Source of the DNA: Siphlonurus alternatus
Taxonomy: Eukaryota; Arthropoda; Insecta; Ephemeroptera; Siphlonuridae
Length of the DNA stretch: 64,000 bases
Assembly: GCA_949825025.1 (NCBI GenBank)
Contig: OX463781.1
Coordinates: 34,737,537 to 34,801,536 of the forward strand
Direction of reading: 5' to 3'
Shown: piece after piece, positions 36,381 through 61,374 of the stretch
Layout of the letters: every line of letters begins with the position of its first letter
How positions within the stretch are numbered: position 1 is the stretch's first letter
Program-made: the position numbers and the translations under genes
Notes under the pieces: model-generated
What the model saw: only the letters and a program-made list of their open reading frames with translations
Told to the model about the DNA's origin: nothing
Databases searched by the model: none

Positions 36381-37122
36381 AATTTAAGTGATTTTAAGAA
36401 AAAAGGTAAATGAGTAAAATTTAACTTTACTTAATAATAAAGCATTTTTTTTTTTCACCATTTTTGTTTATATATTCATTCACGTGCATAATGTAATATA
36501 ATAATAAAATTATATGCTAACTTTTGTCTTGAAAATTTTACAGGATATTTTCTGCGAAAGAAATCTTATATTTTCCATTTAGTATTTTCTATGTTTCGGT
36601 ATTAAATAATAAATATTTTACTAAACTTATTAGCACTTTTTTAAACAAGACCAGTTTAGTTCCTGCGTGTTTATTTAAGCAAATTCTAATGTTATAATAT
36701 ACTCACAGATTTAAAAAATGTACATGTCAAAAACAAAATATTGACAGTCCTTAAAGCTATACATGTATAAATTTATTAAAAAAAATCATAACTTTTTTCA
36801 ATATATTCATTCTTTCTCTTCTTTGTAAAAATCAATTTCCTTTTCAATAATATAATAATAAAAAAAAAAATGACAAGTAAGTAATAGAAAATAAAGAGTA
36901 GAAAATTATTCAGTATATGTATTTATGAATAGATATAAAAAAAAAATCAACACCCACAATAAACATGGAAATTATTATGTTAAAGATTGAATCTAGGTGG
37001 ATGATTGGTAGTTTAGCAAGATCCAATACGACTGTTGCTTGGTTAAGAGCATGCGCGAGAATTGCAGACCCGGGTCCAAAAGGCGCGAGCTTGGGCCAAG
37101 AGAGACCAGGATAGCTGGCAGC
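36381..37122. other. Gene-free stretch upstream of myosuppressin
   Basis: AT-rich sequence without a clear TATA box near the start codon. A non-coding first exon further upstream is possible, but nothing marks it. Confidence 0.4.
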
Positions 37123-40100
37123 ATGGACTCACGACGCTCGACATTGGTTCTCCTCCTCGTTCTTCTGGTGGCCACCGTGACTGTCGAGGCCATCGAGGTG
37201 CTTCGAGTTCCTCCACATCGCGACTTCTCTTTACCGCTGGCCGCGTGTCTTCCTGCCTATAGGGACTCGCTACCAACACCGTACCGTCGTCTGTGTGCGG
37301 CTATAGCACCTCAACAGGACCTTGCAAGAATATACGTAACTCCGGATAATGAAGATAATAATGGTAAGTTTTGAAATATATTTTTAAACATCATAATATA
37401 TGTAACGGAATACATACCAAAATTCATTGCTACAAACATCATAATATATGTAATGGAATACATATCAAAATTCATTGCTACAAACCGTATGAAAAACCAA
37501 AATTATTTTATGGAACTAAAGAATTATTGTGTCATGGTTTTAATTAAGGGTTGCATTAATTGGACTCACATTACGAGTGGACGAAATTTTGTAAATTCAC
37601 CCCCGAAAAAACGTTATTAAGATTGACATTCTGATTCAACGAAAAAATTACTTTAGATAGCAAAAATGTTTTCTTTTTAAAAGGTTGGACCTTAAATCAA
37701 GACTAGACAAAACGACAAAACATTAAAATTTTCTGATAAATAATAAATTACGCTTGCCGTATAATTAATGCCATGTATTATTTGATTTACGTATGAATAA
37801 ATTTCTAATAGGATGTTTATACACTAGAGTATTTATTTTAGTTAATATTTTCTGCTACGGAAATTAAGTAACAAAAACCCACTATCATTACGTTTATGAC
37901 GACGTTTAATTAATACAGACTCGTTGACGAAGGAATATGTTATTCTTATGAGGCTTCGTCAACGGATACGTAACATATTATTAAACAACGTCATGTGAAC
38001 ATAGTGATTGAAGATAATAGTGATAATAATATTGTTATTTTTTTTTTTTTTTAATTGAAAGATGTTTCATAATATATTTTAGTACTTTAATTAATGCGTT
38101 AATTACGTATGCTTATCATTTCATAACATTAATCGTAAATATATAATTTATTTTATAATTTAAAATTTTGTTTCATTTATTGTATTTTTTATACTGCATA
38201 CTGCAGTGTGGATGAGGTTGTGGATGTGGATAACTTCAGGCCGGTTGCCGGTTATTTTTTAGTTTTACTTTTTTATTTGTCATTTATATATATAACCAAG
38301 GTTATAACAATTAACCCATTGCATGGTTGGCATATAATATATTTACAGAGAAAATATTTCTTTCTTAAAAAAGATTCAATTTTATCGTAATTAGATCATC
38401 TTTATTAATTGACTTTAATAAAATGAATATAGCAAGAAACAATGACGCTTATTAGATTTTTAATATTTTATAACAAACAAATATTAATTATTATTACATT
38501 ATTACCCAGTTATATAGAAGCTAGAGCAGGTTTTCAAACTTTTTTAATTGAAACTTTGTTTGTTATTGAATGGCAGATTTTTTTAAAAATCTGATTCGTA
38601 TAAAGATTAAATAAATACCAGCAATACGATAATACCACTATTATTCTTGTATAGTACCCATGAAAGAGATAATAAAATAAAATAAAAACTGCATGACGTG
38701 TAATAAATCAGAATATCAAATTCATTGTAGTGTTCATTAATTGCTATTTTTTATTTACTTGAAATAACATGCTGCAAGACGCTGTGATGTCATAGTCATG
38801 TGTAACGCCTTTTCTCATACGTGCGTGTTAAATATTTGCGTGACTATGACGTCACAGCTTGTTGCAGCATAATTTTAAGAGTGTCAGAGGGCTGAAAAAA
38901 ATCTTTTAAAAAATGACAATTCAATACTTCAACACAGCAAAACTATGTTAAAATCTTAAGCCTGTATTACACGATACAATTTTTCCTTGCAAGAAAATTT
39001 CCTCTCCATACAAACAAATGGATATTAAGTTTTCTTGCAAGGAAAAATTGTGTAGAATAATTTAAAAAATTGTATCGTGTAATACCGGCTTTAGAAAAAC
39101 TTTTTTTCAGTGTAAGCTTGAACCAAATAATGTAATAAAAACTTTATTGAGATTTTTTAATACCGTAGCCATATTACAGAATATACATATTTATGTATAT
39201 GTCCGGACATACATACTTATTCTATGGCCATATTAATTAATGAAAGTATTGAGAATTTTGAGTACTATATAAGTAATCTTACATAACTTTATAATTGATA
39301 AAACTCCCTGAAGTTAGGTAACTTACTCAGCACCAAACCAGCTTAGTATAAAATTACATATTATACTGCTACATGTAACCTACTAAGTTTTGTGCTGAAC
39401 AAGTTACCTGACTCTTAGGCTGAGATGAATTGAGTGTACACTCGGGACAGCACCCTGTCTCATTTGTTGGTGCTGTGACTCCAAGCACAAAAAGCTTTAA
39501 GAATTTGGGAAGGGTAAGAAATGCCCATGTAGTCTAGCCAACAAAAAAATTCACTACTGCTCAATAGAGTAAGTGATATCGCTCAGAAATAGAACATGCA
39601 GGGAGTAAAATTCGTAACAAGAGAGTAAAGTTTTATCAAACCTTTTTGAAAATGAAAAAAGGGCCGTTTGGAAATATTAGACTATAACTTTAATGTCCGA
39701 TGTAAAATAATTGCTGACAATTAAGTATTTTATATGATCCGCATCAAGCAACGGCATGTAAAAATGCAGGTGAATACTATTTTTAAAATAATTTGACCAA
39801 ACAAAATCATGTAACCGTCAGTTTAAGATTTATAAATAAAGTAAAAATGAATAACATGATATTATTATTATTTAGATGAATATTTATACTCCATTCGAAT
39901 AAAAACGTCCGGTCCGGCCATGTTAAAGTACAGCCGGATCGTAATTTTTATTTGATGGAGTGTACACCTCGTGACACCACAATCGTTACCTCTGTTTGTG
40001 TTGAGCGCTCTCTCGGAGGCTTGGTGAACCTAATTGTTTTGGGACACTGTCTTCTCTCAAATCTACATTTATTTATTTCTTGAAACTGCAGCTCTAGTAA

Positions 40101-43100
40101 ATCAGGCAGGAGCAACGTTCGTAATAACACGAGGTGTATTTGTCAACTAATTGTATTGCTTGTCTGATTCCATTCAAATATTATATAGGAGACTCCTATA
40201 AATATATAACTTCGTCTGATTTATTATATAAAATGAAAATATGCACAGTACAAGACTTCATTGATAAATATTTACAATATTACGCAATAGCGGATGGTTT
40301 AATATATATATATATATATATAGTGTATTGATGCATGTATTTTATGTATATATGAAAATATATAATTCAGTATTTGTGTTGTTATGTACCCCTATTACAA
40401 ACTCTAAGAATAATTTCGCCAACATTTCTTGAAGTCTGATGTAAAAAGTAAACTATATAATTTAGCAATAAGATGGATGATCGCTGTACGATTGAAATTA
40501 TAATGAATGATTACTTGTGCTCATAAATTGAACTGAATAATTTATAAAATTATAAATATTATATATATATTAATCTTAAATAGTTTTTATCTTTTTATAT
40601 AATGGTGCAGTTTTTTTCAACTTATTTTACACTGGTGTTACATTTTAACACACAAATTTGAATTCCAGACTAAAGTATCAAAACCAAACGAGCTATTGAC
40701 AATAATGGACGAACTACATGGACAATTTTTATTGCAGAAATAATAGGTGGTACTAACGTAAGAACGCCTCCAGGAGGCGTGCATGGCTGCACTGTCAAGG
40801 ATTTTTTTTTAATAGTTCCCGAAAAAGTTGGAAATAATAAATAATGGCGTAATTTGACACCATTCATTTTTGCAATAAAAATGTGAGTAATGAATAATGT
40901 TGAAAGCTTCTAACTATTTTAAATTCATTTGTTTTCTTTGATATTTTTTACTAAACATAATATTGTGAAGAATATTTTGTATTAATTCTGTGTCGGTCGA
41001 TTGGGTAATTATAATACGTAACCAATGTAATCTTGTAAACGCGACAGAATAATTAATTGTCCATTCACTTCAAATAAATAAAAATATTTTTTTGAAAAAT
41101 GTTGTAAACATATAATACATATAAAATTATACATAATATTTATAATATATGTAGTATAATACATTAATTTTGTTTGATAAATTTAATTTCATGCAGCTTT
41201 TTAGTAAAATTATTTATTTATCTTCCAATTCTTTCAAAATCTCAGTTCAGCATTACACGAATGACTAACGCAAGTTATCTTTAATACAATTTTTGTTTGT
41301 ATTGTAAAAACAACTTAATGAAATGTTTCATTATAAAATTAATAAAAGTATGTAAAATTATGCTACTTTGATTATTTTCAGATTGAGTATGGGAACTGTT
41401 TAAAAAAAATTGTTGAAATTTCCAGTCACACCCCTTTGAATCCTCCACTTTTTTTTAAGGTAAATGAAGGCCCAAACGCCCTAAACGCCGGAAAGAGGCG
41501 TGGCTTCACTTTAAATATTGTTTCAAAATTGTTCCCAAACTCGGAAAAATCTTTAAAAAGAGAATAAAAACGGTAATATTTTGTATGCACTGAATAACAA
41601 CAAAACTTTGTATTTTGTAGGTAAAATGTAGTATCAACCTATTCGACCTCAAAATTTATTATTGCATTAATGGATAGAGGATGCAAAATTATGCCTCTCT
41701 GATTTTTTTCAGATTTTTTAAAGGAAGTAGGAGGATTAGGAAGTATTGCTAAACCGTTTTGCTTAGGTCTGGTTTGAACCCACGCCCTTAATTTCATTAA
41801 TTAAGAGAGACGTCATGCAGGAGGCGTTACTCTCTCTGTACTGTCAATATATTTTTATTTTTTTTTAATGATTTCCGGACTCTAAAAAATCTGAAAAAAA
41901 AAATCATAGCTTTAACTTTGCACCCTCAATCCATTTCTGCAATAAAAAAATTTTGAGGTCGATACTCCCTTATGTTTTATGAAATTACATGAAATATTTT
42001 TCCTGACGTGAGCAATATATATCTCCAGAGTGCACGAAATGAACCCAGCTGTTTGTTGGCACTGTTTATAGAGGCAAGGTGAGCTTGAAAATTTTAGGAC
42101 TATTTCTGGTTGATCGTGATTAAATTTCTCCCAGACTTACAAATTCTAATAAAAAATTAATATTATTTATATAATTAAAAAATAATAATATGCTGTACAG
42201 CTTATATAATATGCTGTAGAGCCAAACGGGCCAACTAATTAAAAAAATAGTAAATTAAACAATAACTTGTACAAAAAAATTGTAACAATTTTACAACTGA
42301 TAAAACGTAATTGGTTAATAACAGCCTACAAAAAAAATGTCCACTTTTTGACTATGAAAATGAAATTGCATTACAATACTACTTGACGGTGTGAGTCAAT
42401 TAAAATGACAGGTAGGGAAATCAATAATATTGCTTTGACATTTTCATTATTTTGAAAGTAAATATGTCAAGCTTTTCTGAAAATAGACAGTAAAGAAAAC
42501 ATTTTTTTTTTATTATTAAGTAATGGCGTAAGAAATTTAATTGCATTAAATTTTATTCGTTACGACAGGAAGGTGTGAGTAATTAATTTAACTCAAAAAG
42601 AATATTTTCGCACATCTTTTCTTTTCTACAGAACAACAAAAAAACGATAAAAAAAAGGAGAAATGCCACGCACCATTATCGAACTTCTTTTACACGTTGC
42701 TTTTAATTTTAGTTATTATTGTTTAAGCTTGTGCTGAAACTAATTCTTTTATCACAAAATTGTGTCCACTAGAGTAAAATGTATCCTTTTTCACTTTTTT
42801 CATAGTTTTACTGATAAGAATGACTTTTATTGAAAGTTGTAAAATATGTGATAATGACTTTTCTGTTACTTCACTCTAAATCTGCGGGCGTCAGTTGGTG
42901 AATTTGAATAGTTGCCTGTTGAGACTGAGGAAACCACATAAAAACCTGTCACGAACGTTCCAGGCAATTGATGTTATCAATCATGCACCTCGATGTATCA
43001 GAGATCCAGTTCATGGTCTCAATAACTCGATATGTTTGATGAGTTAGTGCGGGGAATAAGACGAAAATATGCTACATTTATTTTTATGTCATCAAAATGA

Positions 43101-45374
43101 TTATATTATAGGATAAATAGGATTATTATAGTCTCTCGTTTTAATGTGAAATATATAATCTATATTAATAAGATGAACATCTATAATTTTTAATTTAAAA
43201 TAAAATTAATTTACTATAGCAGGTTTACTTATAAAATGTATTTTATTATACAATTAAGTATTTATGCTATTGATATTATTGATTACTGCAGACTTAGTAG
43301 AGTAGTTGTTATATTTATAGTTTATACTAAAGTATACATTTTTCTATTATTATAAAGACTGAAAATGCTTAATAAAATTATATTTAATTATTTATGTAAC
43401 AGACTGGCTGCCACCATTTATATCAAAATCATGCGTAATTTGTGTAATAAAATATATACGTACAGTAAAACTATTTGTAATGATTTATAATCATAAAAAA
43501 AAAAAACATAAATGTATTTCTTTGAGTCCATATCATTAAAAAAATGCCCTTAATTAAAAAATTGGTTTGAACATCCGACTCGTATATAATCAAATAGTCG
43601 TGAGTTCAATTCCAAACCCCGCCAGATTTTATTCAGTGTTAGTTAAGTTGCTAAACAAAACTTACTAGTGTATTCGATCTACATAGGTGATTGAAGGAAT
43701 CCTCAATCAACTGCCAGCTATCCTGACTAAGGTTTACATTGTTCTCTCAGTCATATAACTATCAAATTCTGGAATGTGTTTCTAGGCCATGACCGTGGAT
43801 TGGAAAGACCAACAAAATCCTAAGCAACGTATAGTAGGGCTAATGAAAAGCCTGGAAGTTAAAATTAAATGTCACTTGTGCCAGTAACCTAAAACTGGGT
43901 TTAGTTTAGGCGAATGGAAAAAAAGTATAATATTTGGAAATAAATTTAAATTCCATGACACCTAAATATGAAATATTTTTATGCATTTTGTACAGAGCCT
44001 ATATACTTTTGTTATTATGTTGTTATGATAATAATACTAAAATAACAAATTTTGACCTTTTACTTAAAATTGAGAATTTTAAAATGGATTTCAACTATCA
44101 TTCATTGATACAAACACATTGGAATGTGCATAATCTAATCTCATAATCACCATGAATAAAGAAACTTAATCCTTACAGTTTAACCTATACATTACAACAG
44201 TCACGGGGAAATATATTAAAAAAAGTAGTGTTCGATATACCTATGCTGCTATGTTGATATAAAGAACAGTGCAGTACTCCCTCCCCTCCCCCTTCAGAGC
44301 TTTAGGATATATCCCGCAATACACAATCATAATGTATTTTATCAAATGCAATTTTTTTCTTTTAATTTGTCATTAATCGATAATTATTATAATATTTTTT
44401 GTCCAGACAAGGTTTTCTTTTAATATATTATTTTAAAGCATGCCAGTTGGTGTAAATAATACATTTAAAAATATTTCAAGCTCATTGGGGATTTTCTTAT
44501 CTAATTCATAGTATTTAATTTTAAAATCTTATTTAGCTAACATTTTTGATCATATTAAGTTGAAATATGTCGTCATTGATAAGCCACACTTATTTAAGGT
44601 TTTACGTTATTTACCTTGATCTCAACTATGGAAATATGTTTTTCGAATTTTAGTTATTTTTGTAAAGTTTTCTCAGTTTGCATATTTAATAATTGGTGAT
44701 GATTCAATAATTAAATTAAATAAATAATGATATTATTATACAGTATAATTATTTCTATGTATATATACATGCAGGGGTATAATTTATAAGATATAAACCT
44801 ATATCGTACATAAAATTATAGTCTGTAAATTTACTCAAAATATTGACTGCCTTGCAGAATCATCAATTAAGCATTACCAAAATTAGATTTATTTATAGCT
44901 TTGATGCTTTGATCCTTTATCAATTGCTGTTGCAGCATCGATTATTTAGTGAGGAATTTCATGTTATATATTCTTATTACATAGTATAGTTGCTGGTATA
45001 GCCAACCAAGATGTTTGTAAAGTATATACTGTACATAATTTTTAATGACGTACCAGTACGTACATTATTTCTTAATTTTTAAAAGTAACAGGACCCGTAA
45101 AATATAATTAAATAATTATATTGAATAAAGTGAGGAGGGTCAAAACAAACTCTCCATGAACGACAGAAGCCACTATGACTGTTCGCGCGTATATGGTCGA
45201 GGAAGCTTATTAAAACATTTAAAACTTGTTGATCATTATGTTGCAGTGATGACAGCGATGGAGCCTTCTGGTGCGAGGTCCGAGGAAAGTCTGATGGAGG
45301 ACGCGGGAAGGTTAGGGGTCAAGCGACAGGACATGGAACATGTCTTCTTCAGGTTTGGTCGTCGCCAGAAATAA
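37123..45374 (+). CDS. Ms: Myosuppressin neuropeptide precursor, two coding exons
   Basis: Encodes a secreted prohormone for a myosuppressin, an FMRFamide-like peptide that inhibits visceral muscle and modulates heart activity in arthropods. Coding exons are 37123-37363 and 45247-45374. Both splice sites are GT-AG and the phase-1 junction restores a valine codon, giving 122 residues. Seen: a signal peptide (1 to about 23, leucine/valine core); a conserved precursor segment with C42 and C58 around LPTPYRRLC; an acidic spacer; then K106-R107, the peptide QDMEHVFFRF (108-117), amidation glycine 118, R119-R120 and QK. Crustacean myosuppressin is normally pQDLDHVFLRF-amide, so this copy differs at three positions (L to M, D to E, L to F). 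The intron is about 7.9 kb. An in-frame upstream ATG at 37039 exists but would bury the signal peptide. Confidence 0.92.
37389..37484 (+). repeat. 48-bp tandem duplication
   Basis: Two adjacent copies of a 48-bp unit starting CATCATAATATATGTAA (37389 and 37437), differing at two positions (c/t at 37406/37454 and 37418/37466), just inside the myosuppressin intron. Confidence 0.9.
37880..38006. repeat. Short palindromic MITE-like element
   Basis: The outer ends CACTATCATTACG and the inverse-like CATGTGAACATAGTG, and the inner GTTGACGAAG and CTTCGTCAAC, form an imperfect hairpin about 127 bp long. Confidence 0.6.
38007..38768 (+). other. Myosuppressin intron, gene-free part
   Basis: AT-rich intron sequence; I see nothing specific in it. 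Confidence 0.5.
38769..38870. mobile_element. Short palindromic MITE, about 102 bp
   Basis: ATGCTGCAAGACGCTGTGATGTC on the left pairs with GACGTCACAGCTTGTTGCAGCAT on the right, continuing into CATAGTCA and TGACTATG. A similar GCTGTGACGTCAT word occurs near 32123. Confidence 0.75.
38959..39090. mobile_element. PIF/Harbinger-like MITE, 132 bp
   Basis: The ends are AGCCTGTATTACACGATAC and the inverse of AGCCGGTATTACACGATAC, bordered by TTA at 38956-38958 and 39091-39093. Internal TTGCAAGAAAATTTCC and its inverse form a second stem. Same family as 15829-15982. Confidence 0.8.
39091..40640 (+). other. Myosuppressin intron, gene-free part
   Basis: AT-rich. A small (TA)n run lies at 40301-40321. 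No gene or clear element. Confidence 0.5.
40716..41570. repeat. Two decayed copies of the palindromic 'GGGAACT/AGTTCCC' element family
   Basis: Pieces around 40716-40875 and 41395-41565 share AGTTCCCGAAAAA-like and GGGAACTNTTTAAAAAAATT-like blocks, an AGGCGTG core and TTTTTATTGCAGAAAT-like ends with the better preserved copies at 46595-46910 and 58141-58462. Confidence 0.5.
41643..41968. mobile_element. Palindromic element related to the 58141-58462 family
   Basis: CGACCTCAAAATTTATTATTGCA on the left (23 nt; end CGACCTCAAA) mirrors TGCAATAAAAAAATTTTGAGGTCG on the right. GGATAGAGGATGCAAA and the inverse of its relative are also present. The centre carries a GACGTCATGC..GGCGTTAC core. Confidence 0.7.
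42895..43010 (-). mobile_element. Fragment of the tRNA-derived SINE
   Basis: Read on the minus strand it contains CATCGAGGTGCATGAT, a CAATTGCC block and GGTTTCCTCAGTCTC, in the order found in the SINE at 18448-18810. Confidence 0.55.
43560..43928 (+). mobile_element. Diverged tRNA-derived SINE
   Basis: It keeps the B box GTGAGTTCAATTCC, the TATCCTGACTAAGGTTT..CTCTCAGTCAT module, the late 'ggaagttaaaattaaatgtcact' block and an A-rich tail, all collinear with 18448-18810. The A box is degraded. Confidence 0.75.
43929..45246 (+). other. Myosuppressin intron, 3' part
   Basis: AT-rich and gene-free. A short C/T-rich run at 44278-44294 (CTCCCTCCCCTCCCCC) resembles a hAT element edge but has no partner. 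Confidence 0.4.
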
Positions 45375-45449
45375 AACGACATGATGATGTCTTGAATAAC
45401 TTCAAGTCTTCAAAGAAACTTAAAGACGACAGTCAAATAATCGGAATTA

Positions 45450-45455
45450 AATAAA
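45450..45455 (+). promoter_or_regulatory. Candidate poly(A) signal of myosuppressin
   Basis: AATAAA lies 76 bases after the stop codon. Further AATAAA words follow near 45491 and 45599. Confidence 0.55.
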
Positions 45456-46594
45456 TCTCTCTCCTGTTTATGATTCAAAATATTATTTTGAATAAATTTA
45501 TTAAAATATTGCATGTGAATACTTATTGAAACCTGTTTTATAGAAGGTAATTTTTTTTGTTTCTTTTATTTTTATGTATTAATATCATGCAATTATTAAT
45601 AAAATAGTGTTTGATTTATTTAAAGAAAAAAAAAGCTATTCTATGTAATATTTACTGCATTTATGTAATTCAGTTAATATAATTAAATTCTAATATATGC
45701 ATGTAATAAATATATAAAAATAAATTATCTATTGCAGTCACATATAAATAGTTGGTTTGGATTTAAATTAAATATAATTATATATTATAATATACGTACG
45801 TTACAAAAACTAATATAAAGCAAATGTAACTTTTTAACGGAGTATAATATGTTGTGAAATGAGTAAATAAAAGTTCAATTTTAAAATTCATTGTTTTTAT
45901 TTTAGTTCATACTTACATTGTCAAAAAACACATTATTACTTTTCCTTTAAGTCCTTTGACTCAATTTAACTATGAAACTTTGAAAGATTTTCGGGTAACC
46001 TGCATATTTTTTTATTCTACAAATAAATAAAAGGCATTAAATTATATTACATATTACCCTGATTTTTTTTCCAGCTTTTAAGCTTTTCTAAAGGCCAGAA
46101 ACCCAGAAGGTATCATATTGATAAAAGTTTTGAAAAAAAAAAAAAAAAAAAACGCTCCTTTTTAAGTCCTATCCTTTTATTAAAAATGACGCCTATTAAC
46201 GCTTCTCACTATTCTGTCAATATATATTTTTTTTATTTTTTAAATAAATCCCGAACTATTTAGTTTTTTTAAAAAATATGACTAGTATCAATTTGCACCC
46301 TCTATTCATTTATGCAATAAAAAATGAAATGCAGGTTCTCCACTAACAAACTACGTAACGCGTTATCTTTTATTGTAAATATCTATAGAAGACCTCGAGT
46401 TGTATTAAATTTTTTCACAGTTTTTAAAAACCTCTATATAATTTCACCTTGGAAATTTACGTCAACCGTAAGTCTAGTTTTCGGCCTACATACCTATACA
46501 TGGCTAACGTAAGACGTAACTTCCTAGTACTTATCGAGTCTTGGCAAAATATAAAAAAATGAAGATACATAATTAGGTCAATACATACTTATAT
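45456..46594. other. Intergenic AT-rich stretch with a decayed element at 46060-46325
   Basis: The 46060-46325 part has CAGAAACCCAGAAGG, a central 'gacgcctatta' and a TGCACCCTCTATTCATTTATGCAATAAAA end, like the palindromic family at 58141-58462. The remainder shows nothing specific. Confidence 0.5.
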
Positions 46595-46910
46595 TGGACA
46601 ATTTGCATGACATTTTTTTATTACAGAAATGGATAGAGGGTACCAAATTATGCTACCCTGAATTTTTTCAGATTTTTTTGAGAGCGGGAACTATTTTTAA
46701 AAAATTATTGAAAGTCAGTTTTATGACGTCATGGGCTTATAGCGCCTATCCTTTTCTTAAGGACAGACTCCTCGTGACGTCATAAAATCAACTTTCAATA
46801 ATTTTTTAAAAATAGTTCCCGGTCTCTAAAAAATCTGAAAAAATTCAGAGTAGCATAACTTTGTACCCTCTATCCATTTCTGCAATAAAAAATGTCATGC
46901 AAATTGTCCA
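46595..46910. mobile_element. Palindromic MITE, 316 bp
   Basis: The ends TGGACAATTTGCATGACA and their inverse enclose arms that pair over their full length (GAAATGGATAGAGGGTAC, GGGAACTATTTTTAAAAAAT, TTTATGACGTCAT and inverses). It is closely related to 58141-58462 in its inner parts but has different outer ends. Confidence 0.85.
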
Positions 46911-48101
46911 TTATATATTTATAATGTTAATAATGTCTTCAGTCATTGGTAAATAGTTTGTATCGACTCTCCTCATTGGTGGAGGACTTGAATACGACTT
47001 GAAGACTATACCGAATATGCACAGTGAAAATTACACATTAAATGTGATGACCATTGTAGCACTTGACGAGACGAACTTAAAAATTGACTTACAAGTTAGT
47101 ACTCGTCTTTTTGATGTCAATAGTCTTCTGGTTAATGAATGAGTCACAAATATCATACGCAAAGGAAAGGGGAGGGGGGCAACAATACTATTTATCATAC
47201 TCTATAACAAGAGATTACAAGGAGGCAGAGGAGAGTGGGAGGGGACCGTGGCAATACCGTAATTCTTTAAATAATATATCATTACGACACTTTTTGAGAT
47301 GGTGATATTCAGAGCGGTCTCTGATTTTATCAATTGAACCCTTTACTTATACTAGCTGAATCGACATATATTCTCTTCTTTACAAATATATGAATATATG
47401 AAATCCTTTTAATTCAACCAAATAAATTTTATGGAAAATTTAGTATAAATGAGTAAAAATCGATCCCTATATCAAGATTAAGTGGAATGTTTGAAGTAGG
47501 CATAATAAATATCATATATATAATAATATTATATTATACACTATGTTTTTTTTTTAAATAATTTATATAATTGTACACCATTAATGACAAATACATAATA
47601 TTTAGAAAGCATTTTTCGTTCTCTTCATATTTATGTGATAAATCACTACTGAGTCTAATGACATAATTATCCTGACTAATACGAGTAAGTCTGAATTAGT
47701 TATGCACTAAAATTGAATGATTGCAATATTTATGTACAGTACATAATATGCAATGTAAAACATAGAGCCTGATGGAATAAATTAATACAAAATATTTTAT
47801 ACTTATGCTTTATTTAATAGTATATATGCAATGCACTGGAAGTACTAAAAATCCAATTAAGGAATGCAATTACAATACATAATGATAATTTTTAAAAATA
47901 TAAACAAAATTATAAATAAAAATATTTTGTTATTAAGAAAATAAAAAATAAACATTATATATCGTATTAAATTGCTATGTAATTATATATACCAAATTAA
48001 ATACATTTTTTTATATATAATCGTTTTAAGAGCATGCAAGAGTAATATTCATTTATCATGCTTGTCAAGCTTACAGCCTGCACCAATGAGATAGCCGAGA
48101 G
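46911..48101. other. Intergenic stretch between myosuppressin and ADGF
   Basis: A G-rich word (AGGGGAGGGGGGC) lies near 47168. The 46920-47060 part weakly resembles the MITE at 29114-29261 (GTCTTCAGTCATTGGT, AATGTGATGACCATTGTA). No gene recognised. Confidence 0.4.
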
Positions 48102-48110
48102 TATATAAGG
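48102..48110 (+). promoter_or_regulatory. TATA box of the ADGF gene
   Basis: TATATAAGG lies 63 bp before the ATG. An initiator-like TCATTC follows at 48141, somewhat further than the usual spacing. This implies a very short 5' leader of roughly 20-35 nt. Confidence 0.6.
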
Positions 48111-48164
48111 CAATGATTGATAAGAGAATAAAAGGCCTGCTCATTCAGACGTTTATGTTCAGTC

Positions 48165-60839
<12,675 letters not shown>

Positions 60840-60900
60840 GTAAGTAATCCGGGGATATATTTATTTGTATGTCCCCATCAAAAATAGCTCAAATACTACG

Positions 60901-61318
60901 CAGGGCCGTCGCTAGGGTAGTGCAGCCGGTTCAACCGCACAGGGCCTCCCGGTCCTGGGGGGCCCCCATCGCGCGAAGCGCGATTTCCGCAATTGCGCAT
61001 TTTTTAAAAAAAATTATAATAAAAAGTAGAAAAAAATTTTTTTTTTAAAGGTATACATTAATGTCTAGCAAAAATCGATTACTTTAACATAACCTTAATG
61101 ACAGGTGCATAAAATATCACTTTTTTTTGTTAAAAAATTTCAAGCTCAAATTTTTGTTTTTATGATACATCATAAATACATCAAAGAAAAAATGAACTCT
61201 TTTGTTTAAGGTAGTGAGCGATTACATTTTCTTTTCAATATTTTATTTTCTAAAAATAGTTTAACTTGCCTTTTATTGAGAAATGAAAATCAAAAAATTC
61301 AATTTCAATTAGCTTGAC

Positions 61319-61374
<56 letters not shown>

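Noticed and set aside
37039..37122. Upstream in-frame ATG extending myosuppressin by 28 residues
   Set aside because: It would place a charged segment before the hydrophobic signal sequence.
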